DNA of 50,450 bases from an uncultured bacterium (GTDB lineage: Bacteria > Acidobacteriota > Thermoanaerobaculia > Multivoradales > J023): positions 1 to 50,450 of the forward strand of contig CALFAM010000124.1 in assembly GCA_937948815.1 (NCBI GenBank), given 5' to 3'. Below, piece by piece: positions 18,014 through 27,158 of this stretch; position 1 is the stretch's first letter; each line of letters opens with the position of its first letter. The translations under genes and the position numbers were made by a program. A model generated the notes under the pieces. That model was not told the DNA's origin. It searched no databases and was given only the letters and a program-made list of their open reading frames with translations.

Positions 18014-20362
18014 ATGAGCCATGGTGACGGTCCCACGAACCGCCTTGTGGGCGAGCTTTCGCCCTATTTGCTGCTGCACCAGAACAATCCCGTGGATTGG
18101 TATCCATGGGGTGAAGAAGCCCTCCAGCGGGCCCGCGACGAGGACAAGCCGATCTTTCTCTCGGTCGGCTACGCGACGTGCTACTGGTGCCACGTCATGG
18201 AACGAGAGTCCTTTGCCGATGCAGCGACCGCCGAGCTGATGAACGCGCATTTCGTCAACATCAAGCTCGATCGCGAGGAACGTCCCGATCTCGACGAGAT
18301 CTACATGGCGGCTACCCAGCTGCTCACCAGTCAGGGCGGCTGGCCGAATTCGCTGTTCTTGACTCCGGAGCTCAAGCCGTACTTCGCCGGCACCTACTTT
18401 CCGCCCCAGCCACGGCACGGCATGCCGTCATTCCAGGAAGTCCTGCGCGCCATGATCCACTCCTGGCAGAACCGACGCGACGATGTCGAAACCCAGGGCG
18501 AGGAGCTGGAGGTGGCGATCAAGCGCTACCTGGAAGAGCGCGGCGCACCGAGCGAGATTCCCGGTCCCGAGGTGGCATCGCGCGCTGCCGCGTCTCTGGC
18601 CACGCGTTTCGACGAGGCCCACGGTGGCTTCGGGAGCACGCCCAAGTTTCCCACGCCGTCCAACCTCTACCTGCTCGATCAGGTGGCGCAGCCGGGCGCG
18701 GACGAGCCGAGCCCGGCTGCGGTCCAGGCGGAACGCATGCTCGACGCGACCCTCGACCAGATGGCGCGTGGCGGTCTCTACGATCAACTCGGAGGCGGCT
18801 TTCATCGCTACGCGGTCGACCAGGCTTGGCGCGTCCCGCACTTCGAGAAGATGCTCTATGACAACGGGCATCTCCTGGTGCTCTACAGCCGAGCCTTCCG
18901 CCGTGCGAAGGCGCGCGGCGACGAAACCCGCGCGGTCGAGTATGGGCGCATCGTCCGCGAGACCGCGGCCTTCCTCGGTCGCGACATGGGGCATCCCGAG
19001 GGTGGATTCTTCTCCGCGATCGACGCCGAGACTGGTGGCTTCGAGGGTGGATTTCACGTCTGGACGGCGACCCAGCTCCGCGCCGTGCTCGGGCCCGAAG
19101 ACTTTGCCTTCCTGGCGCCGATCTATGGTTTCGATGGGGCGCCCTTCTTCGAAGGTGACTACTACGTCTTGCACCTGCCCGAGTCGTTGCACGCCCAAGC
19201 GGCGCGACGGCACATGGGCTACGAGGACCTGGTCGCGCAGATCGCGCCGCTTCGCGACCGCCTGTTCGCGGCACGCGCCGACCGGCCGCCGCCGCTCGTC
19301 GACGACAAGATTCTCGCCGACTGGAACGGCATGGCAATCGCCGGTCTGGCAGAAGCGGGGCGGCATCTCGGCGACGATGCGCTGACCGAGCAGGCCGCGC
19401 ACGCGGCAGCCTTCGTACTGGAGAAGCTACGGGCCGACGCGGGCACGCTCCATCACTGCTGGCGGGACGAACGGCGCAAGCAACCCGCCATGGTTGCTGA
19501 CTACGCCTTCATGATTCGCGGCCTGCTCGACCTGCATCGTGCGAGCGATCAAGAACGCTGGCTGGAAGCCGCCGCGGAGCTGGCGGAGGAGCAGGAGGCG
19601 CGTCTCGCAGATCGGGAAAACGGCGGCTACTTCGTGGCCGAGGCCGCGCCGGATCTGCTGGCGCGCTCGCGAGAGGTCTTCGACGGCGCCTTACCGTCGA
19701 CCAATGCGATTTCCGCGCTGAACCTGATCGATCTCGCGAAGGTCACAGGGGAAGATCGCTGGCGTGGTCGGGCAGAGTCGGTGCTGCGCGCGTTCGGCCA
19801 CTTTGCCGAGCGCCAGGGTGACGCCACGCGCATGCTGTGCGTGGCCGTATCGCGGTACCACGAGGCTTGCCAGCATCCAGGCTGGCCAATGCCGGTGGCG
19901 CGTGCTTCGGCAGGAGCCGGCGCGGCCGACGGCCATGCTGGGGAGACCGGCGACCCCGTGTCGATCACGGTCGAGTTTGGCGCGCCCGATCCCGAGGGCT
20001 GGCGCGACTTCGCGCTGCATCTTTCGATCGAAGACGGCTGGCATCTCGATGCGCCCCGATCCGCCACGCGACAGGGGAATGCTACCCACGGCGAAGGCGA
20101 CGGCAGCGGGGAAGGGGCACCGGCGCGCCTGGAGGGAATCGATGCCGAGCTCGAGAGGGTGACCTGGCCGGCCGCGGAGTCGGTCCAACTGGCGCCGGGA
20201 CAGCCGGCGGTCGACGTCTTCAGGTCATCCGACGCCGAGATTACCGGCCGGGTACGGGCGTGCGAAAAGGGCGCCGCGCTGGCCTTTCACTACCAGCCTT
20301 GCGACGCCCTGCGGTGTCAGAAGCCTTGCTCCATCGCCTTCCCGCTCGACCCCGCCTTCTGA
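18014..20362 (+). CDS. YyaL/SPATA20-type thioredoxin-domain protein with DsbD-alpha-like C-terminus
   Basis: A 782-residue protein. The start '[20 protein letters not shown]' and [10 protein letters not shown] are the classic opening of the YyaL (DUF255) family; the ATG at 18014 is chosen to fit it, with one in frame at 18005 also possible. The thioredoxin fold carries a CxxC in [14 protein letters not shown] near residue 57. An (alpha/alpha)6 region follows, including GGFHRYAVD and [12 protein letters not shown]. From about residue 645 there is an added beta domain: '[16 protein letters not shown]' and, near the end, [19 protein letters not shown]. This resembles the N-terminal alpha domain of DsbD with its Cys pair. 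Standard YyaL proteins end near 650-700 residues, so the extension appears to be a fusion. A role in redox chemistry is inferred. Confidence 0.85.
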   Translation: MSHGDGPTNRLVGELSPYLLLHQNNPVDWYPWGEEALQRARDEDKPIFLSVGYATCYWCHVMERESFADAATAELMNAHFVNIKLDREERPDLDEIYMAATQLLTSQGGWPNSLFLTPELKPYFAGTYFPPQPRHGMPSFQEVLRAMIHSWQNRRDDVETQGEELEVAIKRYLEERGAPSEIPGPEVASRAAASLATRFDEAHGGFGSTPKFPTPSNLYLLDQVAQPGADEPSPAAVQAERMLDATLDQMARGGLYDQLGGGFHRYAVDQAWRVPHFEKMLYDNGHLLVLYSRAFRRAKARGDETRAVEYGRIVRETAAFLGRDMGHPEGGFFSAIDAETGGFEGGFHVWTATQLRAVLGPEDFAFLAPIYGFDGAPFFEGDYYVLHLPESLHAQAARRHMGYEDLVAQIAPLRDRLFAARADRPPPLVDDKILADWNGMAIAGLAEAGRHLGDDALTEQAAHAAAFVLEKLRADAGTLHHCWRDERRKQPAMVADYAFMIRGLLDLHRASDQERWLEAAAELAEEQEARLADRENGGYFVAEAAPDLLARSREVFDGALPSTNAISALNLIDLAKVTGEDRWRGRAESVLRAFGHFAERQGDATRMLCVAVSRYHEACQHPGWPMPVARASAGAGAADGHAGETGDPVSITVEFGAPDPEGWRDFALHLSIEDGWHLDAPRSATRQGNATHGEGDGSGEGAPARLEGIDAELERVTWPAAESVQLAPGQPAVDVFRSSDAEITGRVRACEKGAALAFHYQPCDALRCQKPCSIAFPLDPAF

Positions 20363-20388
20363 AGATTTGAGGCCGAGCGGATCGCCCG

Positions 20389-20426
20389 GCCCGGTAGGCG
20401 TGCCCGGTAGTCGGGCCCGGTAGGCG
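20389..20426. repeat. Three 12-bp direct repeats, 13-bp period
   Basis: GCCCGGTAGGCG at 20389-20400, GCCCGGTAGTCG at 20402-20413 and GCCCGGTAGGCG at 20415-20426 lie between the convergent stops of the YyaL-like gene and the minus-strand gene at 20440. They are probably a small slippage-type array. Confidence 0.7.
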
Positions 20427-20439
20427 GCTCGGAAGGCGC

Positions 20440-21189
20440 CTACTGTTTCTCGTTGTACTGCACGGTGACCTGTGTCTGCTCGTCGCCGTCTTGGCGCGCG
20501 GCCATGATGGTCACGGTCCGTCCGCCATTTTCGAACGACACGTTCTTGAGCACGGTGCCCTGTGCATCCTGGTTGAACTGCGAGGCGACGGTGAAGCCCA
20601 CCTTCTCGAGCTCGCTGGTGAACCAGTCGATGGCTTCTTGTGCGCCGTCCGTGGTCTTGAAGCCGAATCCGCCTCGGCTGCCGGAGCTGTCGGTCGCCGC
20701 GAAGCCCCCAGACTCTCCTTCGGCGCCAGGATAGGCAGGGATCCAGTCGGGCGTGTCGGTGGTGGTGCCGAATGTCGCGACTTCGCCGTCGGCGCCCGAG
20801 AAGGTCACCGAGCCGGTGCCCTCGCCGTTCGCGCCGTCGGCCGAAGCGTCGATGCTCATCGTGCCTTCGCTGGTCTCGATGCTGAACTGGCCGTTACTGA
20901 TGTCTTCGTAGTTCAGGGTGACGGTTTCGCCGTCTTTCTTGTTGCGAATCGTCATGGTGCCAGCCGCGTCGTCGCTCGTGACCATCTCCAGATCTGGATT
21001 GGCCCTGACGACGATCATGGCAGCCGCTTTTGCCGGATTGTCCTGGAACTCCTGGATCGCGTCCCCGAACTTGAACATCGCCAAGCCGCCGCATGCCGTC
21101 AAGCCCAGAAGGACGATCAACAAGCAGCCCCCGCAGCCGATGGCCACCATGGCGACCGGGGACATACCTTTCTTTACACCGTTGCTCAT
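20440..21189 (-). CDS. Membrane-anchored protein of unknown function
   Basis: A 249-residue protein; the ATG at 21189 has GAGG 6 nt upstream. A hydrophobic anchor with glycines and cysteines follows the short basic start (VAMVAIGCGGCLLIVLLGLT). The rest is predicted outside: a helix DAIQEFQDNPAKAAAM, then a beta-rich part with 'GTMTIRNKKDGETVTLNYED', a 'WIPAYPGAE' segment and a final ferredoxin-like alpha/beta unit (AIDWFTSELEKVGFTV ... TVTIMAAR). The YPGAE...AIDWFTSELEKAGF pattern is seen in many exported hypothetical proteins of Acidobacteriota. Divergent from the peptidase-like TPR gene at 21331. Confidence 0.75.
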   Translation of the reverse strand: MSNGVKKGMSPVAMVAIGCGGCLLIVLLGLTACGGLAMFKFGDAIQEFQDNPAKAAAMIVVRANPDLEMVTSDDAAGTMTIRNKKDGETVTLNYEDISNGQFSIETSEGTMSIDASADGANGEGTGSVTFSGADGEVATFGTTTDTPDWIPAYPGAEGESGGFAATDSSGSRGGFGFKTTDGAQEAIDWFTSELEKVGFTVASQFNQDAQGTVLKNVSFENGGRTVTIMAARQDGDEQTQVTVQYNEKQ

Positions 21190-21330
21190 CGCATACCTCA
21201 CGTGGAGAAGTCGGCCTCTCGTTGAAAAGTCGGCCGGCACGGACCGCAGGCCTCCTCGAAATCATGAATCGGGCGGATACTAGCAGCGTGCACGTGCGAG
21301 GGGTTGATGGGATCACGATACGATGACGGC

Positions 21331-23184
21331 ATGATCGCGCGCCACCACGCAACGCTTCGCTCCTTGCTGCCGTCACCGCTCGCACTGATCCTGCTTGCCG
21401 TGATGGCCGCAGGCACGGTTGCGCGGGCTCAGCCGATCGACCTCGAATCGTGGTCGCGGGTCGAGACGCCGCACGTCACCTTGTTGACCGATGCGGAGCC
21501 CCGACGCGGGGCCGAAGTCGCCGCGACGCTCGAGCAGTTCCGGGCCGTATTCGCTCAGCTGGCACCTGGTCTCGAGCTCGAGGCGCCCGCGCCCACACAC
21601 ATGATCGCGTTTCGCGATGCAGAGCGCTACGCCCCCTACCAGCGCGGCGGCGGCCGTGGCGTGTCGGTGCTCGGCCAGTTCCTGACCTCGGCCGATGGCA
21701 ACGTCCTGACCTTGAACGCGGATCCCCGCTTCGTGGGTGCTTTCTCGGTCATTTACCACGAGTATGTGCATTACCTGGTCGGCACCAACTTGCCCGACGT
21801 CCCACGCTGGTTCAACGAGGGGCTGGCCGAGTACTACAGCACGTTCCGAATCGAGGGCGAGCACGCGCTGATCGGGCGGGTGGTGCCGCGGCACCAAGCC
21901 TGGTTGAGCCGCCATGGGATTCCGTCGTTGGCCGCGCTGCTGGCGACCGAAGGACGCTCCGGCCGCCACGGCGCGGAGGAAGTCGGCGCGTTCTATGCCG
22001 GCTCGTGGTTGCTCGTCCACTATTTGCTCTCGGGCGACGGCGATCGCATCGACCAGACGGCAGCCTTGCTGGCGCGCCTTGCCTCCGGGGACGACGCCAT
22101 CGATGCGCTGGAGACGATTTTCGGTGTTCGGGTCAGCGAGCTGGAGCAACGCTTGGCCGACCATCTGGCGTCCGATGCCCTGCCCGAGGCACGTCTCCCC
22201 TTGGCCATGCTGGCGCCCTTCGACGTCGGTGTGTCGCCTGCCGCGCCTGCCGATGTGCTGGTGCGGCTCGGAGATCTGTCGGCTCGCCTCGGCACTCTCC
22301 ACAGCGCGGCCGCGCACTTCTATGAGGCTCTGGGTTATGTGCCCGACCACGCAGAAGCCCACGGTGGGCTCGCATGGGTCCGCGACCTCGAGGGCCGCTA
22401 CGACGAGGCCGAGGTCCTGTACCGCGATGCCTTGGCCTACGAGACGCGCGATCCGGTGGTCCTTCTTCGCTGGGGACGGCACCTCTTGAGCACGCTCGAT
22501 GCCGACCTCGCACCACCGGAGCGCGACGCCCGAGAGGACTGGGGCGAGGACGAACCGCCGGCCGTTGCCGGGCACGGTGAAACGGGCGGTCGGGCTCCTC
22601 AGACGGCAGATGAAGCCTCCGGCGCCGTGGCAGAGCCGTCGCTCGGTGAAGCGTCGGCGGGGGTGTCCGCAGACCCGTTGGCGGGATCAGAACCTGTCGC
22701 CGAGCCGACTTCCGGCCCCGTGGCGCGCGCCAATCAGGCGCGTCGCGCGTTTGAGCGGGTCACCGAGATCGATCCGTCCTTCGCAGAAGGATGGGCCATG
22801 CACGGCGTGGCCCATTTGGCGCCCGGCGCCGAACCGGCCGATGGCATTCCCAGCCTGGAGCGTGCCGTGGCGCGGCTGCCCGCACGCCTCGATCTGATCG
22901 CACGCCTGGTATCGTTGGAAGCGCGCGCGGGACATTTCGAGAGCGCCGAGCAGCGAATCGAATGGTCGTTGGCCGAGCGTGCCGAACCCGCGGTCGTCGA
23001 GCAGGCGCGTGAAGAGGTGGAGCGCTGGCGCTGGTTGATCGCGGCCCAGGAAGCCTTCGACCAAGGCGAAGTCGAGCAGGGGCTTCGCTTCTTTGACGAG
23101 GCCGTCTCGGTGACCAGCGATCCGCTGGCGCGCGAGCAACTCGAGAATCGACTGCGCTACCTCCAAGAAGCAACCGGCCACTGA
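21331..23184 (+). CDS. Secreted TPR protein with HExxH peptidase-like domain
   Basis: A 617-residue exported protein with a signal sequence (LALILLAVMAAGTVARAQP). Residues 143-163 read HEYVHYLVG...WFNEGLAEYY: HExxH plus a downstream Glu, the zinc layout of gluzincin-like 'peptidase MA' (DUF1570-type) proteins. The C-terminal half contains TPR-like helices (LGDLSARLGTLHSAAAHFYE, AHGGLAWVRDLEGRYDEAE), interrupted by an acidic, Ala/Gly/Pro-rich linker (about residues 400-465), then more helices. Whether it cleaves protein is not established; the fold may serve binding. The start is the ATG at 21331; in-frame TTG/ATG codons at 21304/21307 would only lengthen the basic part. Confidence 0.8.
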   Translation: MIARHHATLRSLLPSPLALILLAVMAAGTVARAQPIDLESWSRVETPHVTLLTDAEPRRGAEVAATLEQFRAVFAQLAPGLELEAPAPTHMIAFRDAERYAPYQRGGGRGVSVLGQFLTSADGNVLTLNADPRFVGAFSVIYHEYVHYLVGTNLPDVPRWFNEGLAEYYSTFRIEGEHALIGRVVPRHQAWLSRHGIPSLAALLATEGRSGRHGAEEVGAFYAGSWLLVHYLLSGDGDRIDQTAALLARLASGDDAIDALETIFGVRVSELEQRLADHLASDALPEARLPLAMLAPFDVGVSPAAPADVLVRLGDLSARLGTLHSAAAHFYEALGYVPDHAEAHGGLAWVRDLEGRYDEAEVLYRDALAYETRDPVVLLRWGRHLLSTLDADLAPPERDAREDWGEDEPPAVAGHGETGGRAPQTADEASGAVAEPSLGEASAGVSADPLAGSEPVAEPTSGPVARANQARRAFERVTEIDPSFAEGWAMHGVAHLAPGAEPADGIPSLERAVARLPARLDLIARLVSLEARAGHFESAEQRIEWSLAERAEPAVVEQAREEVERWRWLIAAQEAFDQGEVEQGLRFFDEAVSVTSDPLAREQLENRLRYLQEATGH

Positions 23185-23239
23185 TTCAAGTGGACAGAAG
23201 CTTGCACAGCATGTCCATGAGCAGCTACGGTACGCGGTC

Positions 23240-24070
23240 ATGAAAAGCTTGAAGCAACATTCCGCCTCACGGGTCGCTGCCACCTGGGCCGCGGCTGTCC
23301 TGGTCACAGCCGCCTTGGTCGCCGAGGATGCGATTCCAGCACCACCGGATCTCACCGCGCCTCCTGCCGACGCCGAGCACTCGGAATCCGGCTTGATCAG
23401 CAAGGTGCTGACACCCGGAACGGGCGACAAGAGCCCTCGCGAGCTCGACATTGTTCTGGTCGACTACACGGGTTGGACCTCCGATGGTGCCGTGTTCGAC
23501 AGCTCCGTGGCCCGCGGCAAGCCGGCCGGACTTCGCCTCGTCACGCTGATCGAGGGTTGGAAGGAGGGCATCCAGATGATGGTCAACGGCGAGAAGCGCC
23601 GGTTCTGGATTCCCGAAGAGCTCGCCTACGCCGGCCAAGAGGGCAAGCCGGCAGGCATGCTGGTCTTCGACGTCGAGCTCATTCGATTCGAGCGCCGGAC
23701 GCCCGCGCCGACGCCTTCGGATGTGGCGGCGGTGCCGGCCAATGCCGAGGTCACGAAGTCGGGACTCGCCACAGTCGTTCTCAAACCCGGTGACGGCAAC
23801 AAGAATCCCAAGTCGGACAGCACCGTCACGGTCCATTACACGGGTTGGACGACCGACGGCAACATGTTCGACAGCTCGATTCCGCGCGGCAATCCGGTGG
23901 CGTTCTCCCTCAAGGACGTCATCAAGGGATGGCGCGAGGGCTTGCAGCTCATGGTTCCGGGCGAAGTCCGTCGGATGTGGATTCCCGAAGACCTCGCCTA
24001 CAAAGGAAAGAAGGGCAAGCCCGAAGGTATGTTGGTCTTCGACGTCGAGCTGTACTCGACGACCAACTGA
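23240..24070 (+). CDS. Exported FKBP-type peptidyl-prolyl isomerase, two FKBP domains
   Basis: A 276-residue protein with a signal peptide (VAATWAAAVLVTAALVAED) and two FKBP domains, about residues 45-155 and 165-275. Each has the core YTGWT, DSS after a Phe, and a 'GWKEGIQMMVNGEKRRFWIP' or 'GWREGLQLMVPGEVRRMWIP' helix and strand. Proline isomerisation in the periplasm is the expected job. Domain 1 starts VDYTGW rather than VHYTGW, and both domains have 'AYAG' or 'AYKG' in place of the AYG-type flap, so activity may be uneven between them. The two are clearly repeats from an internal duplication. Confidence 0.92.
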   Translation: MKSLKQHSASRVAATWAAAVLVTAALVAEDAIPAPPDLTAPPADAEHSESGLISKVLTPGTGDKSPRELDIVLVDYTGWTSDGAVFDSSVARGKPAGLRLVTLIEGWKEGIQMMVNGEKRRFWIPEELAYAGQEGKPAGMLVFDVELIRFERRTPAPTPSDVAAVPANAEVTKSGLATVVLKPGDGNKNPKSDSTVTVHYTGWTTDGNMFDSSIPRGNPVAFSLKDVIKGWREGLQLMVPGEVRRMWIPEDLAYKGKKGKPEGMLVFDVELYSTTN

Positions 24071-24111
24071 TCGTTTCCGACCGTTGACCTCGGTTCCCGG
24101 AGCCCTTCACC

Positions 24112-25371
24112 GTGAGTATGAAGACGACCCAGGCCGCAGGTCCCGATCGGCAGCAAGGCGACCAAGAAGGCCCCGAAACCAAGGGGCCTGATCTCCAGGG
24201 ATTGCGCGAAGAGCTCGAGCAGATCGATCGCGATCTCCTCGCGCTCCTGCGTCGGCGCATGGAACGGGTCGAGGCCGTCGCCGAGTCCAAGCTCGCGCGC
24301 GCTTTCCCATTCCAGGATCACGTGCGCGAAGAGCACGTGCTGACCCGTGTGCGCCAGATCGCGGTCGACGAAGGCATCGATCCGCGCAGCGTCGAACGGC
24401 TCTACCGGCAGATCATGGCGATGGCGATCTCGCATCAGCAGCGCTATGTCCAGTCTCGCGCGTCCGTTCCGTTGCGGGTGGCCTACCAGGGGGTCGAAGG
24501 CTCTTATAGCCACCTGGCTTCCCAGGCGCTTTATGCCGGTCGTCCGGCCGGCGCGCTGCTGGTCGGATTCCCGGATGTCCGCCAGGCGGGTGAGGCGGTG
24601 CGCACGGGCGAGTCTGATGTTGCGCTGCTGCCGATCGAGAACAGCACGGCCGGCAGCATCAACGAGACCTACGACCTCTTGGTGGCCGGCGATCTGGTGA
24701 TCAATGCCGAGGTGGTCAACCGGGTCGAGCATTGCCTGATCGCCCATCCCGGCGTGAGCACCGACCAGCTTCGGAAGGTGCTCTCGCATCCCCAGGCGCT
24801 GAGCCAGTGCGAGGCGTATCTACGGACCATGCCGTGGATCAAGACAGTCGGGGAGTTCGACACCGCGGGTTCGGCGCGTAAGGTGAAGGAGTCGGGGGAC
24901 ACGACCCTGGCCGCGATCGCCAGCGCCTCGGCAGCCCGCATGCTCGGCTTGGCGGTCTTGGCCCGCGGCATCCAGAACCAGCGGTCCAACGCGACCCGCT
25001 TCGTCGAGGTGGCCCGCCAAGCAGCGAGCTGCCCGGGCGACGTCGCGTGCAAGACATCCCTCTTGGTCGAGCTCCATCATTCGGCCGGCCGGCTGGGCGA
25101 GGCGATCACCAGCTTCGGTAAGCACGGGATCAATCTCTGTAAGCTGGAGTCGCGGCCCGTACCGGAAACACCCTGGCGCTATCGGTTCTACCTCGACGTC
25201 GAAGCGCATGCTGATGACGCGAGCATGGTCGGAGCGCTCGCCGAAGTGGCGCAGTGTGTCGATTCCGTGCGTGTTCTCGGAACCTACCCGATTGCCGGCG
25301 AGCCCGAAGTGCCGGTGGGTACCGAAGCAGCGGTGGACGATGGCACGGGTGGGCGCGGGGAAGAGGAGTGA
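24112..25371 (+). CDS. pheA: Bifunctional chorismate mutase/prephenate dehydratase
   Basis: A 419-residue P-protein for phenylalanine synthesis: chorismate to prephenate to phenylpyruvate. The N-terminal AroQ-type mutase (about residues 35-115) shows LREELEQIDRDLLALLRRRM and the later helix SVERLYRQIMAMAISHQQ. The dehydratase follows with VAYQGVEGSYSHLA, the LLPIENSTAGSINETYDLL substrate segment and the catalytic NATRFVEV. The ACT domain carries KLESRPVPETPWRYRFYLDV, where ESRP marks Phe feedback binding. The GTG at 24112 has GGAG 9 nt upstream. The C-terminal Glu/Gly tail overlaps the next gene by 4 nt. Confidence 0.95.
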   Translation: MSMKTTQAAGPDRQQGDQEGPETKGPDLQGLREELEQIDRDLLALLRRRMERVEAVAESKLARAFPFQDHVREEHVLTRVRQIAVDEGIDPRSVERLYRQIMAMAISHQQRYVQSRASVPLRVAYQGVEGSYSHLASQALYAGRPAGALLVGFPDVRQAGEAVRTGESDVALLPIENSTAGSINETYDLLVAGDLVINAEVVNRVEHCLIAHPGVSTDQLRKVLSHPQALSQCEAYLRTMPWIKTVGEFDTAGSARKVKESGDTTLAAIASASAARMLGLAVLARGIQNQRSNATRFVEVARQAASCPGDVACKTSLLVELHHSAGRLGEAITSFGKHGINLCKLESRPVPETPWRYRFYLDVEAHADDASMVGALAEVAQCVDSVRVLGTYPIAGEPEVPVGTEAAVDDGTGGRGEEE

Positions 25372-27158
25372 CGCGACCTTCTGTCTTGCTGGTCGAAAGC
25401 GATGACACGCGCCGGCGGGCGTTGGCCCTCGGCTTGGCGCGATTCGCCTATGAGGTGATCCCAGCCTCGACTGCCCAGCAGGGTCTGCACTTCGCGGCAG
25501 GCCTGGGCCCCAGCGTGGTGGTAGCGGACGCCGCCCTCGAAGGGTTTCGCGACGGCTCGGTCCTGGCCAGCTTTTCCGCCCGCAGCGGGCATATGGCGCG
25601 TACGCTCGTGCTGCTCGGCTCTGGCCAGGCTCCTGCCGACGATCTTCCCGAAGAGACCGTCTACCTCGATACCCGAGGGCGAACCGAAGACGAAATCGTC
25701 CGCCGGCTCCGCCTGATCCTGGTGGGGCGCGAAGTTGGTCTCGAGGCCGACTTCGCGGTGCGCACGCTACTCGGCGATCTGGCCATGGTGCCGCTGCTCG
25801 AGGTCATGCGCTCGGTGCACCACGCCGGCGTTTCCGGCACCCTGGCGGTCGACACGGATGGCGCGATTTGCTTGGAGAAGGGGTTGGTGACCTCGGCCCG
25901 GGCCGGTGCCGCGCGCGGTGTCAAGGCTGTCTGCCGCCTGGCCCGACGTGACGCCGGCGCCCTGCGGCTGACCCTCGGCTCGAGCGGAGGCGACCGAGAG
26001 ATCACGCTGTCCTTCGACGACTTGATGGTGCGAACCATTGAAGACGTCCAGGTTCCCCTTCCCGATCTGCTTGCGCGTCTCGAGCTGGTCGACGCCACGG
26101 CGGCGGCCGAATCCGAGTCCGATCCTGTGCTGCTCGCCGCCGTTGCGGATGGGACGACCGTTGCTCATCTCCTCGACGCCTTGCCGCGTTCCGATGGGCA
26201 GGTGGCCTTGCGCATCGAACGGTTGGTCGAGCGCGGGGTGCTCGTCGTGCGCAGACCGCTGCCGCGCACGGCGGTCGTGGTGGACTCGACCGGTGATCTG
26301 CCGGGCCCGCTGGTGGCGGCGCACGACCTGCACGTGGTGCCGCTGGCGGTGCGATTCGCGAACGAGCGTTTGCTCGATGGCATCGAGATTCGCCCGCGTG
26401 CTTTCTACGAACGGATCGCCGATGAGCATCCGACCACCGAGCCACCCTCTCATCAAGAGCTGAGTGCGCTTTACGAGCGCCTGCTCCCCGAGCAGGATGT
26501 GGTTTCCGTTCATCTGTCGGCGGCGATGTCCGAAACGTTCTCTCATGCCGTGCAGGCTGCCGAGGAGAGCCGAGAACGGGCGGCGCGAAACCGGCCGGAC
26601 CCTCGCGTCGAGCTGGTCGATGGGGGCAGTGTCAGTCTCGGAATCGGGTTGCTGGCCTTGTTCGGGGCCCGCATGGCAGCCCGAGATCATGATGCGGGCG
26701 CTATCGCGACACAGCTTCGCGGCTGCCGGGACCGGATCCAGACACTCTTCCTGGTCGACACCTTCGACTACTTGGTGCGTGGCGGCCGCATCGGCCGCGC
26801 CCGCGCAGCCCTCGGACGCCTGTTGGGCATCAAGCCAATTCTCGGCGTCGTCAATGGCGAGGTGGCGGCGATCGACCGGGTGCGCGGTGGGCGGCGGGCA
26901 CATCCGCGGATGGTCGAGCTGGTCGCCGAGCGTGTCGACGTCGAGCGGCCGCTCGTGCTCGCAATCGCCCATGCCGCGGCTCCGGTCTGGGCGGATCGTT
27001 TGAAGACACTCTTCGCGGAGCGTTTCGAGCTGGCCGAGGTGGTGTTGTCGGATATCGGCCCGGTGGTCGGAGCCCATACCGGCCCCGGCTGTGTCGGCTG
27101 CGCTGCCTTCCAGCCGACAGACAAGGAGTGGGCTGAAATTCAGCCTCTCGCGGACTAG
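25368..27158 (+). CDS. Receiver-like/PATAN/DegV fusion protein
   Basis: A 596-residue protein from a GTG at 25368 overlapping the pheA stop. Residues 1-115 look like a response-regulator receiver: SVLLVESDDTRRRAL at the first strand, an Asp at VVVADAAL, but no clear Thr/Lys switch pair. Residues 120-240 match a DUF4388/PATAN-like domain (LLGDLAMVPLLEVMRSVHHAG, then GTLAVD). A winged-helix-like part follows around 245-300 (VAHLLDALP...IERLVERGVLVV). The last 290 residues form a DegV fatty-acid-binding domain: VVVDSTGDLPGPLV, VSVHLSAAMSETF, VELVDGGSVSLGIG, VDTFDYLVRGGRIG, GVVNGEVA and GPVVGAHTGPGCVG. DegV proteins feed bound fatty acids to acyl kinases; here the fold is attached to signalling modules. 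Its stop overlaps the convergent asparaginase stop. Confidence 0.82.
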   Translation: MTRPSVLLVESDDTRRRALALGLARFAYEVIPASTAQQGLHFAAGLGPSVVVADAALEGFRDGSVLASFSARSGHMARTLVLLGSGQAPADDLPEETVYLDTRGRTEDEIVRRLRLILVGREVGLEADFAVRTLLGDLAMVPLLEVMRSVHHAGVSGTLAVDTDGAICLEKGLVTSARAGAARGVKAVCRLARRDAGALRLTLGSSGGDREITLSFDDLMVRTIEDVQVPLPDLLARLELVDATAAAESESDPVLLAAVADGTTVAHLLDALPRSDGQVALRIERLVERGVLVVRRPLPRTAVVVDSTGDLPGPLVAAHDLHVVPLAVRFANERLLDGIEIRPRAFYERIADEHPTTEPPSHQELSALYERLLPEQDVVSVHLSAAMSETFSHAVQAAEESRERAARNRPDPRVELVDGGSVSLGIGLLALFGARMAARDHDAGAIATQLRGCRDRIQTLFLVDTFDYLVRGGRIGRARAALGRLLGIKPILGVVNGEVAAIDRVRGGRRAHPRMVELVAERVDVERPLVLAIAHAAAPVWADRLKTLFAERFELAEVVLSDIGPVVGAHTGPGCVGCAAFQPTDKEWAEIQPLAD

